NCBI GenBank assembly: GCA_023336765.1 | Contig: JAMBLL010000096.1 | Coordinates: 1 to 6,195, forward strand | Source of the DNA: Actinomycetes bacterium | GTDB lineage: Bacteria; Actinomycetota; Acidimicrobiia; Spongiisociales; UBA5794 | DNA: 6,195 bases | Reading direction: 5' to 3' | Part shown: positions 1 through 5,020 of the stretch, in pieces | How positions within the stretch are numbered: position 1 is the stretch's first letter | Layout: the number at the start of each line of letters is the position of its first letter | Translations under genes and position numbers: made by a program | The notes under the pieces: model-generated | Told to the model about the DNA's origin: nothing | Seen by the model: only the letters and a program-made list of their open reading frames with translations | Databases searched by the model: none

Positions 1-500
1 AAGGCACGGTCCTTCCACACATACAGCTGAAACCACAGGTTCGCATCGGGGACCGCAGCAGCGAGCTCTGCCGGAGTTGTGGTCCCCATCGTTGAGAGAA
101 CATAGGGAATCCTGGCCGCCTCGGCTACACGGCCGACTGCTGGCTCCCCTGCGTGATGCATCATCCGGGTGAAACCCGTCGGTGCGAATCCAAAGGGGTA
201 TCCAACCCGCTCACCGAGCACCGTTGTCGTTGTGTCACAGTCCGATACGTCTCTCAACACGTGTGGCAGGAACTCGATGTTGTCGAAGAGATCCCTCGAC
301 CTGGTGATGCTGATCTCAGAGTCAGCCGCTCCATCCACATAATCGAACGGCGCTCTCGGTGTACGACGACGGGCTCTTCGACGAAGGTCCTCGACACTGG
401 CCATCCTTCTCATCAGGCGTTCGGTGTGGGTGCCTGTTCGAGGCGCTGGGCGCAGGAGGGGAGCAAGTTCGCTCCAGCGTGGGGCCCGTCGTTGTGTCAT
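1..500 (-). CDS. lldD: FMN-dependent L-lactate dehydrogenase (alpha-hydroxy-acid dehydrogenase), N-terminal 166 residues; C-terminus beyond the window
   Basis: The reading frame runs off the left edge, so only residues 1-166 are visible. The family oxidises an L-2-hydroxy acid (typically L-lactate to pyruvate) with FMN and, in LldD, passes electrons to the membrane quinone pool. Visible signatures are RRTPRAPFDYVDGAADSE (Y54 corresponds to the substrate-binding Tyr near the N-terminus of glycolate oxidase), LRDVSDCDTTTTVLG, the FMN-site segment FAPTGFTRMMHHAGE (105-119), LSTMGTT (135-141) and WFQLYVWKDR (156-165, with Q158 and Y160 in the active-site positions). From memory the corynebacterial LldD has the same 48-residue spacing from its Met to RRTP, which favours the start at 500. 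AGGAGG abuts that ATG with no spacer, which is unusual; an in-frame ATG at 518 has AGGTG six bases upstream, and further in-frame ATGs lie at 557 and 575. Alternatives within the family (glycolate or other hydroxy-acid oxidase) cannot be excluded without the C-terminal catalytic His/Arg region. Confidence 0.9.
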   Translation of the reverse strand, partial: MTQRRAPRWSELAPLLRPAPRTGTHTERLMRRMASVEDLRRRARRRTPRAPFDYVDGAADSEISITRSRDLFDNIEFLPHVLRDVSDCDTTTTVLGERVGYPFGFAPTGFTRMMHHAGEPAVGRVAEAARIPYVLSTMGTTTPAELAAAVPDANLWFQLYVWKDRA

Positions 501-571
501 CCTCCTAGGTTGCCACATCTCGGGCACCTGCACCACCCCGGAATCGCGATACGCCATTCGATGTGCACAAT

Positions 572-590
572 CCATAGATACGTACTATGG
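572..590. promoter_or_regulatory. 19-bp dyad, candidate operator for the lldD-like gene
   Basis: CCATAG-N7-CTATGG is a perfect 6-bp inverted repeat; the spacer contains the palindrome TACGTA. It sits 72 bases upstream of the preferred lldD start and overlaps an alternative upstream ATG (573-575), so it is placed where a repressor could act. Lactate dehydrogenase genes in actinobacteria are often controlled by GntR-type LldR regulators; that this dyad is such a site is inference, and no regulator gene is in the window. Confidence 0.35.
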
Positions 591-611
591 TATTTGTGAA
601 TAGAGGCACCA

Positions 612-690
612 GGCGATACCGGGAATCATCGCCGAAGGGGCCAGAGCTTTATGGACCCCGGGTACCGCAGTTGGGGCGATGCCCGGGGTC
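612..690 (+). other. Two hairpin-forming segments, candidate structured leader or small RNA ahead of ppk2
   Basis: Two perfect inverted repeats lie in the ppk2 upstream region. The first pairs GGCGAT (612-617) with ATCGCC (628-633) across a 10-base loop. The second pairs GACCCCGGG (654-662) with CCCGGGGTC (682-690) across a 19-base loop, and is followed by ACCCCTTTTC. The 3' arm can also fold locally as GGGGTCACCCC (685-695), so two folds compete. I compared it by eye with common riboswitch cores (glycine, fluoride, TPP, cobalamin, cyclic di-nucleotide) and recognise none. The second hairpin with its short T run could act as a weak terminator or attenuator. Confidence 0.3.
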
Positions 691-715
691 ACCCCTTTTC
701 AGGATGGCAAAGTGC

Positions 716-721
716 TACTAT
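716..721 (+). promoter_or_regulatory. Possible -10 element for ppk2
   Basis: TACTAT matches the -10 consensus at four of six positions, including T1, A2 and T6, and would give a leader of about 20 bases before the TTG start at 748. No good -35 is seen at 16-18 bases upstream, so this is weak. The same hexamer also occurs at 584-589, which would instead give a longer, structured leader. Confidence 0.2.
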
Positions 722-735
722 TGCGGTCAGGACAC

Positions 736-740
736 AGGAG
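736..740 (+). promoter_or_regulatory. Ribosome binding site that decides the ppk2 start
   Basis: AGGAG lies seven bases before the TTG at 748-750, the best spaced Shine-Dalgarno in this region. The in-frame ATG at 679 has only GGGGC upstream, and choosing it would add 23 residues (VLLLRSGHRSSR and so on) that do not resemble PPK2. Confidence 0.7.
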
Positions 741-747
741 TTCTCGA

Positions 748-1626
748 TTGACCACATCATCCAAAGACATCGACGCTGAAGAGTTGACCACAGACGACCT
801 TGTGCAACAGGTCGAGGACCTTCGCGATGAACGCGATCGACTTGTTGAGACTGCGGATAAGGACGCCCCTCTCCGTCCGTATCAGATCGAACTCCTGAAA
901 CTCCAACGCTACCTCGAACGCAAGAAGATACCGATGATCGTCATCTTCGAAGGCAGGGATGCCTCGGGCAAGGGCGGGACCATCCGACGTATCACCCGAT
1001 ACATGAACGAGAAACGCTACGCGGTTGTTGCGCTCGGCAAGCCAACGAAAGAACAACAGACCTCATGGTACTTCCAGCGTTACGTCCAGAATTTCCCCGC
1101 AGGAGGCGAGATGGTCCTGTTCGACCGGTCGTGGTACAACCGCGCCATGGTGGAACCGGTATTCGGCTTCTGTACGAAGACGCAGTACAGGGACTTCCTT
1201 CGGGGAGTTGTCGGCTTCGAGAAAGATCTCGTACGTCAGGGTTTCGTTCTCGTGAAACTCTACTTCAGCGTGGAGAAGGACGTCCAGGCGGAGCGCTTTG
1301 CACGACGCCGCAACGATCCGCTCCGACAGTGGAAGCTCAGCGAGATCGACGTGCAGGCCCAGGAGTACTGGGACGACTTCACTGAGATGAAGCATCGTAT
1401 GATCGAACGCACCTCGACAGGGTCAGCGCCATGGACGATCGTACGCTCCAACAGTAAGAAGAAGGCTCGACTCAACGCAATGAAGGTGATCCTCAATGCC
1501 GTTGACTACGATGACAGGGACCCTGATCTCGACTTCACCCCCGATCCTGAGGTCGTCATCTCGGGCAAGCGGGAACTGCAACGCATGGATACCGAACGCG
1601 ACACACTCGGTCGCCCTCGCGGCTGA
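748..1626 (+). CDS. ppk2: Polyphosphate kinase 2 (PPK2 family, single-domain)
   Basis: PPK2 enzymes transfer phosphate between polyphosphate and nucleoside diphosphates, usually using polyphosphate to make GTP or ATP; they act in the cytoplasm. The 292-residue product has the complete single P-loop kinase domain: a short acidic coiled-coil-like N-terminus (about 10-40), LRPYQIELLKLQRYL before the core, Walker A GRDASGKGG (69-77), WYFQRYVQNFPAGGE ahead of Walker B FDRSWYNRA (125-133), then VEPVFGFCT, the lid-region basic segment ERFARRRNDPLRQWKLS (about 182-198), YWDDFTEMKHRMIERT, and the C-terminal PWTIVRSNSKKKARLNAM (228-245). Length fits single-domain PPK2 (about 290-300). Start chosen at TTG 748 on the AGGAG at 736; ATG 679 is the alternative. 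The class (ADP versus AMP phosphorylating) is not settled by reading alone; I lean to class I because of the length and architecture. It is convergent with the ABM gene, one base apart. Confidence 0.95.
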   Translation: MTTSSKDIDAEELTTDDLVQQVEDLRDERDRLVETADKDAPLRPYQIELLKLQRYLERKKIPMIVIFEGRDASGKGGTIRRITRYMNEKRYAVVALGKPTKEQQTSWYFQRYVQNFPAGGEMVLFDRSWYNRAMVEPVFGFCTKTQYRDFLRGVVGFEKDLVRQGFVLVKLYFSVEKDVQAERFARRRNDPLRQWKLSEIDVQAQEYWDDFTEMKHRMIERTSTGSAPWTIVRSNSKKKARLNAMKVILNAVDYDDRDPDLDFTPDPEVVISGKRELQRMDTERDTLGRPRG

Positions 1627-1627
1627 G

Positions 1628-2458
1628 TCAGGAACTGAGCCAACGAGACGCTCTGGCAGTCAGCGGAGGCATGAGCAGGTACGTCAGGGCGACGATCGTG
1701 ATCACGTCGGCCACCAGTATCGCTGGTACACGGGCCAGGCCTGGCCACAACGAGTCCTCGAGACCTGCCACAACGAGCGACAGGGGCACGAGGGCCATCA
1801 GGACGATGACGACCTGCTTCCAACGCTTCACCGGGTCGCTGTGCTCTGATGGGAACCATCCTCCGAAACTCCCGACGACGTTCGTTGTCAGGTCACCCTC
1901 GATGATCGGGTCGAGAGCGTCGAGGAACGTTGCGCGCTCGGGCGAATCGATCCAATTCCGCACATGTTCGTCCGAGTCGAATGTCAGCATGAGCACCGTG
2001 TCGCGTTGGATACCCTCGACAGGCGGAAGGATCTCACTGCTCACGAACCCGGGAAACGTCGCTAGGGAGCGGTCCAGGACCGCGTGTGCCATGATGTGTT
2101 CTGAATCTGCGCCAGGCGCCAAGCAGTACGACGACACGATACGGACCGCGGCCCCTGAACGCTCTCCTGCCACGATCTGTACATGTTCGTCTCCCACGAT
2201 CAGATCTTCGGCGTCGGAAAGGAGTTCCATGCGGACGTCAGAATCCAACCACGCGTCGAGAGCCGGCCTGTCCGTGAAGCGGTAGATGGTGATCCACTGG
2301 TCCTCGTGAGATACGTCTGGCCTGTGCACCGCGGCGCTCACGTATCCAGGAGCAGCCACCACAACGTTGAGTAGGCGATTGATCCAGATGCCGAACGCTG
2401 CGTGGTCGTCAGGATGCACGGTGTATGAGACGATCGAAGTCGGCACAGATCTCTGCAT
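1628..2458 (-). CDS. Tandem antibiotic-biosynthesis-monooxygenase (ABM) domain protein with C-terminal membrane anchor
   Basis: The 276-residue product has two dimeric alpha/beta-barrel ABM-like repeats (about 7-95 and 104-195). Both start with a beta strand (TSIVSYTV; VRIVSSYCL), carry a PG[YF]V turn (AAPGYVSAAV; TFPGFVSSEI), and end in a helix around a Trp (ALDAWLDSDVR; HVRNWIDSPER). The tail has WFP, then VKRWKQ and two hydrophobic helices (214-233 and 244-264) ending ARASRWLSS. This matches the COG3224-type arrangement of ABM domains followed by a two-helix membrane tail. Function is unknown; ABM folds include monooxygenases, heme-binding and quinone-related enzymes, and I see no specific catalytic residues. 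Start set at ATG 2458 because AGGAGG (2465-2470) is six bases upstream; a longer reading to 2536 runs through the terminator hairpin and is rejected. The stop is one base from the stop of ppk2. Confidence 0.88.
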   Translation of the reverse strand: MQRSVPTSIVSYTVHPDDHAAFGIWINRLLNVVVAAPGYVSAAVHRPDVSHEDQWITIYRFTDRPALDAWLDSDVRMELLSDAEDLIVGDEHVQIVAGERSGAAVRIVSSYCLAPGADSEHIMAHAVLDRSLATFPGFVSSEILPPVEGIQRDTVLMLTFDSDEHVRNWIDSPERATFLDALDPIIEGDLTTNVVGSFGGWFPSEHSDPVKRWKQVVIVLMALVPLSLVVAGLEDSLWPGLARVPAILVADVITIVALTYLLMPPLTARASRWLSS

Positions 2459-2510
2459 GATCATCCTCCTGACTTCTCCGTATCGAGGTATCCAACACGC
2501 AGACAATACA

Positions 2511-2544
2511 GGAGGAGGGTGCCACTTTCGTGACACCCTCCTCC
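2511..2544 (-). terminator. Hairpin terminator for the membrane-protein operon
   Basis: GGAGGAGGGTG (2511-2521) pairs perfectly with CACCCTCCTCC (2534-2544); after one mismatch (C2522/A2533) CAC/GTG extends the stem around a four-base TTTC loop. It lies 21 bases past the stop of the 207-residue membrane protein. Read on the minus strand the stem is followed by TGTATTGTCTG, a T-rich but interrupted tail, so termination may be partial and some readthrough into the ABM gene is possible. Confidence 0.75.
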
Positions 2545-2564
2545 TCCTCTTCGATTGTCGATTG

Positions 2565-3188
2565 TTACTCCGTATGGGTGATCTGCCGGAGCCGGAACGT
2601 CTGGTAGTGGATCACCTTCACGATGGTGATCAGGCCAAGCATGATGGAGAACAGGTACACAATGGTACCGAATCGCCGTGCTGCCTCAAGCCAGATCGTC
2701 CACTGCTCTGCGAGGATCGGGTCGACGCCACCGTCGGCGATCGCAATCCCTGCGAAGACGTGGAGGACGACTGCCGTGAGGATGATCATCATCGCCATCA
2801 TCATCCCGACGAGGAAACCCTTCGCCGTACCCGGCATCTTGAGCGTCTTGACATCGGAGTTGGTGGCCGCCTGGACCGATCCTCCGCCGACCCTGAACTC
2901 GCCGAGGATCTTCGCTATTGCGAAGGAAATCGCTGCGAATACCATGGCAAATCCGAAGAACATGGCTGCGGAGATGTACTGGCCGTACGCCGCAATCTGG
3001 AGCGGGTCATCCCCGTTCGAGATCATGTTCGATCGTGCGATCGCGAGACCCATGCCGATGGCGAATCCCATCAGGGACATTGCGAACATGGGGGCCCAGA
3101 GCGCTCTGCCTGCCTTCTGGGGCACGTTACGGTCGGGGGCCTTTGATGTGGTGTCTGTCGTGAAGTCGTCGATAGTTTTGGTTGTCAT
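2565..3188 (-). CDS. Four-helix membrane protein, smaller paralog of the neighbouring upstream gene; function unknown
   Basis: I do not recognise a named family. The 207-residue product has a polar N-terminus (1-27) and four hydrophobic segments at about 29-51, 72-95, 123-148 and 173-195. Between helices 2 and 3 is a charged loop with ILGEFRVGGGSVQ (94-106) and VKTLKMPGTAK (113-123). It aligns with residues 137-315 of the larger protein: KAGRALWAPMFAM with KMARTMWFPMVAM, the Gly-Gly-Val-Gln and TLKMP loop, and a common end FRLRQI / FSRIRSI. No heme-ligand pattern, Walker motif or signal peptidase site is evident. The start at 3188 follows AGGAGG (3196-3201) by seven bases, and that site overlaps the TAG stop of the upstream gene, so the pair is probably translationally coupled. 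A hairpin terminator follows. It is most likely a subunit partnering its paralog in the cytoplasmic membrane (inference). Confidence 0.88.
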   Translation of the reverse strand: MTTKTIDDFTTDTTSKAPDRNVPQKAGRALWAPMFAMSLMGFAIGMGLAIARSNMISNGDDPLQIAAYGQYISAAMFFGFAMVFAAISFAIAKILGEFRVGGGSVQAATNSDVKTLKMPGTAKGFLVGMMMAMMIILTAVVLHVFAGIAIADGGVDPILAEQWTIWLEAARRFGTIVYLFSIMLGLITIVKVIHYQTFRLRQITHTE

Positions 3189-3195
3189 TGTGATG

Positions 3196-3201
3196 CCTCC
3201 T
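3196..3201 (-). promoter_or_regulatory. Ribosome binding site overlapping the upstream stop codon
   Basis: AGGAGG shares its first two bases with the TAG stop (3200-3202) of the larger membrane protein gene, seven bases before the ATG of the smaller one. This arrangement favours ribosome reinitiation and matched synthesis of the two proteins. Confidence 0.8.
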
Positions 3202-4147
3202 ATTCGCCTGTTCCGGCGATCGAGCGGATGCGGGAGAACTGGAACCCGAGCACGTTGGCGATCGTTGCCAACGCCAGGACGATGCCTGCGAGCAGTAGGG
3301 CAAGTCCGAGTTCACGCAGCGGGCCCATCCATGCCCACCAGGGGGCGATTTCTGCGAACGAATCTGCATTGAGACCCGTCACCGTGTAGACGTACAAGCC
3401 GAACTGGACCATCGAGATCATCAACCCGGTTGCCATCAACGCAACGAACGCCTTGGCTGTTGCTGGCATCTTCAGGGTGATCACGTTCAACCCTAGTGCC
3501 TTCTGGACGTCTGCTCCGCCTTCACGCAACGACCCGAGGATCGATCCAAGGAGGAACGAGATTCCTGCGAGGACAAGGCCCTCACCGAGGAACTGAAGTC
3601 CCTGGGTCCATCCGGATGCGCCAACGCCTGTTTCTGTTCCCACGTTGTTGCCCCATACGATCGATGTGACGAGTCCAGCAACGACGAACATCGGTCCCAT
3701 TGCGACCATCGGGAACCACATCGTGCGTGCCATCTTGTGGATCGGGAGCGTTTCTGGAACACCCTTGGTAACGGTCGCATCACCGAACTCGGTGTGAACG
3801 TCACCAAGGTTCGGACCTGAACCGTGCTCGGTTGGCTGGATCGCTCCGAGCGACTCCTTCACGCCTTCGATCCTGAGCCACAACCGCACCAGGATGCCGA
3901 CCAGAGCGGCGGCGATCGCCAACTTGACCGTTACAAGGGCGGTTGTCTGGAGTCCGAAGGCGTAAGCCAGCAACTGTGCTGAATTCCCACCTTCGAGATC
4001 GTTTGCGGCTACCAGAGCGATGACGAGCACTGCCATTGCTATCATGATCCCGAATACGCCGAGCCCAATCGCGATGTTGGTATGTGGTGTCTCCACTGTG
4101 TAATCGTCGCTTGTTGGTGTCACCAACTTGTTGATTGCGACTGCCAT
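3200..4147 (-). CDS. Six-helix membrane protein, larger paralog of the downstream gene; function unknown
   Basis: No named family recognised. The 315-residue product has hydrophobic segments at about 25-48, 66-90, 143-165, 183-205, 233-256 and 278-300. A polar stretch (about 91-140, with EHGSGPNLGDVHTEFGD) separates the first two from the last four. The last four match the smaller protein, including ILGSLREGGADVQKALG (203-219), VITLKMPATAK (222-232) and FSRIRSI near the C-terminus. The end of helix 2, LWLRIEGVKESLG (89-101), resembles the end of helix 4, suggesting an internal repeat. Start set at ATG 4147 because AGGAG (4153-4157) is five bases upstream; the in-frame ATG at 4162 has no ribosome binding site. 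It is the first gene of a two-gene operon, with two dyad boxes about 75-110 bases upstream. Probable role as membrane complex subunit is inference; transporter, redox or sensor roles are all open. Confidence 0.88.
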   Translation of the reverse strand: MAVAINKLVTPTSDDYTVETPHTNIAIGLGVFGIMIAMAVLVIALVAANDLEGGNSAQLLAYAFGLQTTALVTVKLAIAAALVGILVRLWLRIEGVKESLGAIQPTEHGSGPNLGDVHTEFGDATVTKGVPETLPIHKMARTMWFPMVAMGPMFVVAGLVTSIVWGNNVGTETGVGASGWTQGLQFLGEGLVLAGISFLLGSILGSLREGGADVQKALGLNVITLKMPATAKAFVALMATGLMISMVQFGLYVYTVTGLNADSFAEIAPWWAWMGPLRELGLALLLAGIVLALATIANVLGFQFSRIRSIAGTGE

Positions 4148-4220
4148 GAGGTCTCCTCTCATTGTTCGATATCGACCTTCATGAACGACAACCGCGGCCG
4201 CCGGGCATATGGCCCCACAC

Positions 4221-4236
4221 TGTCATGTAGTTGACA
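4221..4236. promoter_or_regulatory. Dyad box 1, TGTCA-N6-TGACA (proximal to the operon)
   Basis: TGTCATGTAGTTGACA has perfect 5-bp inverted arms around six bases. The 5-6-5 geometry is that of CRP/FNR superfamily sites (CRP TGTGA-N6-TCACA; CooA TGTCA-N6-CGACA). It lies 74 bases upstream of the start of the larger membrane protein gene. Which regulator binds is unknown; none is encoded here. Confidence 0.55.
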
Positions 4237-4242
4237 GAGTCT

Positions 4243-4258
4243 TGTCAAGTAGGTGACA
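4243..4258. promoter_or_regulatory. Dyad box 2, TGTCA-N6-TGACA (distal to the operon)
   Basis: TGTCAAGTAGGTGACA repeats the same perfect arms as box 1 and shares TGTCA-x-GTAG-x-TGACA with it. The two boxes start 22 bp apart, about two helical turns, so bound dimers would sit on the same face. Read on the minus strand its left arm is TTGACA (4248-4243), a consensus -35; the -10 region 17-18 bases on (TGACAG or GACAGT) is poor, as expected for an activator-dependent promoter. Operator function is inference. Confidence 0.55.
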
Positions 4259-4291
4259 ATCTGGGGGCATCCCACACAACGACGGGCTTCT

Positions 4292-4825
4292 TCACATCCG
4301 TGGGAGCAGGAATCTCGCGTAGACCTGGACCACAGTCGCCATTCCACGACGCGTCATTTTCATGTTGAGCAGGTCCAATGACGTCGACTCCTTGTGGGTC
4401 GTCGGTGCACCTCGCCCATGGCCTCTGAGGAAGAAGACCTCACGCCCTGAAACCGCGAGTTCTTCGGGTGCCACGGCTGTCGCCTCGAGCGATCTGGCCT
4501 CGGCGACTCCAGGTTCACGCTCAAGGAACGACACCTCGACGACGACATCATCGCCCCTCCATGGAACCGTGTCGAGGATCGAACGGATCTCTTCGCCACT
4601 TCGCAGGAACACCTCGGACGTGAAACCGAACTGCTGAGCAAAGGGCACCTCGAGTTCCAACGGTAGGGGAGGGGAGGGGGCGTCGAAGATGACGTTCCCC
4701 GTCGCAAGGTATGTGGCGACGTTGGAGTATCCCAGATCCCCGTACAACGCACGAAGGCCCGCCATCTTGATGCGCCGGTTCCCTGTGTTGATAGCTCTCA
4801 GGAACGCAACGTACTGCACTTTCAT
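4292..4825 (-). CDS. DUF1697 domain protein
   Basis: The 177-residue product has the full DUF1697 pattern: an N-terminal VAFLRAINTGNRRIKMAGLRALYGDLGYSNVATYLATGNVIFD (about 6-48), a central strand-helix segment with EVFLRSGEEIRSIL and a C-terminal LNMKMTRRGMATVVQV block where the family usually has T-T-R-N-W-x-T-V. Length is normal for the family, which is widespread, cytoplasmic and of unknown function. GGAGG (4829-4833) is only three bases before the ATG at 4825; a GTG two codons later would have a nine-base spacing and is a possible start. It is followed by a 144-base gap before the membrane-protein operon, with no clear terminator, so it is probably a separate unit. A run of G-tracts on the opposite strand falls in the Pro-rich segment APSPPLPLE. 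Confidence 0.9.
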   Translation of the reverse strand: MKVQYVAFLRAINTGNRRIKMAGLRALYGDLGYSNVATYLATGNVIFDAPSPPLPLELEVPFAQQFGFTSEVFLRSGEEIRSILDTVPWRGDDVVVEVSFLEREPGVAEARSLEATAVAPEELAVSGREVFFLRGHGRGAPTTHKESTSLDLLNMKMTRRGMATVVQVYARFLLPRM

Positions 4826-5020
4826 CTACCTCCACATCTAACGTACTCCGAGCGAACCCTAGCTATCCGGAATCACGGTATGACCTCGACCGGCTTCGTG
4901 GGTTGGGTGCGATGTGTGCCGCCGCTCGAACATCTGAACAAAGCAGGAACAGAGAGCCCAGGAGGACCCCGATCCAGTAGCTTCGGGTTGACATCCTGAC
5001 ACAGACCTGGAGTGAAGGCC

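Larger units (their letters stand above)
501..747. other. Divergent intergenic region between lldD-like gene and ppk2
   Basis: This 247-base stretch separates two genes read outward. It has no convincing ORF; the frame open on the plus strand at its left end is antisense to the lldD-like gene. It must hold both promoters. It contains a 19-bp dyad (572-590) and two perfect inverted repeats (612-633 and 654-690), which are described separately. I could not place a textbook -35/-10 pair for either gene with confidence. Confidence 0.8.

Noticed and set aside
153..599. Plus-strand open frame of 148 codons
   Set aside because: It is antisense to the well supported lldD-like gene, has no family resemblance and an Arg/Ser/His-rich composition typical of a shadow frame.
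1671..2285. Plus-strand open frame of 204 codons
   Set aside because: Antisense to the ABM gene; low-complexity Ser/Arg/Thr composition and no ribosome binding site.
2367..3372. Two long plus-strand frames (2367-3146 and 2623-3372)
   Set aside because: Both are antisense to the membrane-protein operon; the first crosses the terminator hairpin and is rich in His/Asp/Arg with no recognisable domain.
4231..4260. Plus-strand promoter TTGACA-N18-GACAAT
   Set aside because: The hexamers are reasonable but nothing is encoded downstream on that strand; TTGACA is explained by the arms of the dyad boxes.
4274..4287. 14-base inverted match to 484-497 (ACACAACGACGGGC)
   Set aside because: A single 14-base match in a window this size is compatible with chance, and the two contexts (DUF1697 downstream region and lldD N-terminus) share nothing else.
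4159..4347. Minus-strand frame of 62 codons across the operator region
   Set aside because: It overlaps the end of the DUF1697 gene and both dyad boxes, lacks a ribosome site and shows no protein-like pattern.
4988..4993. TTGACA upstream of the DM13 gene as a -35
   Set aside because: No -10 at 16-18 bases; the implied transcription start would fall at or after the start codon.
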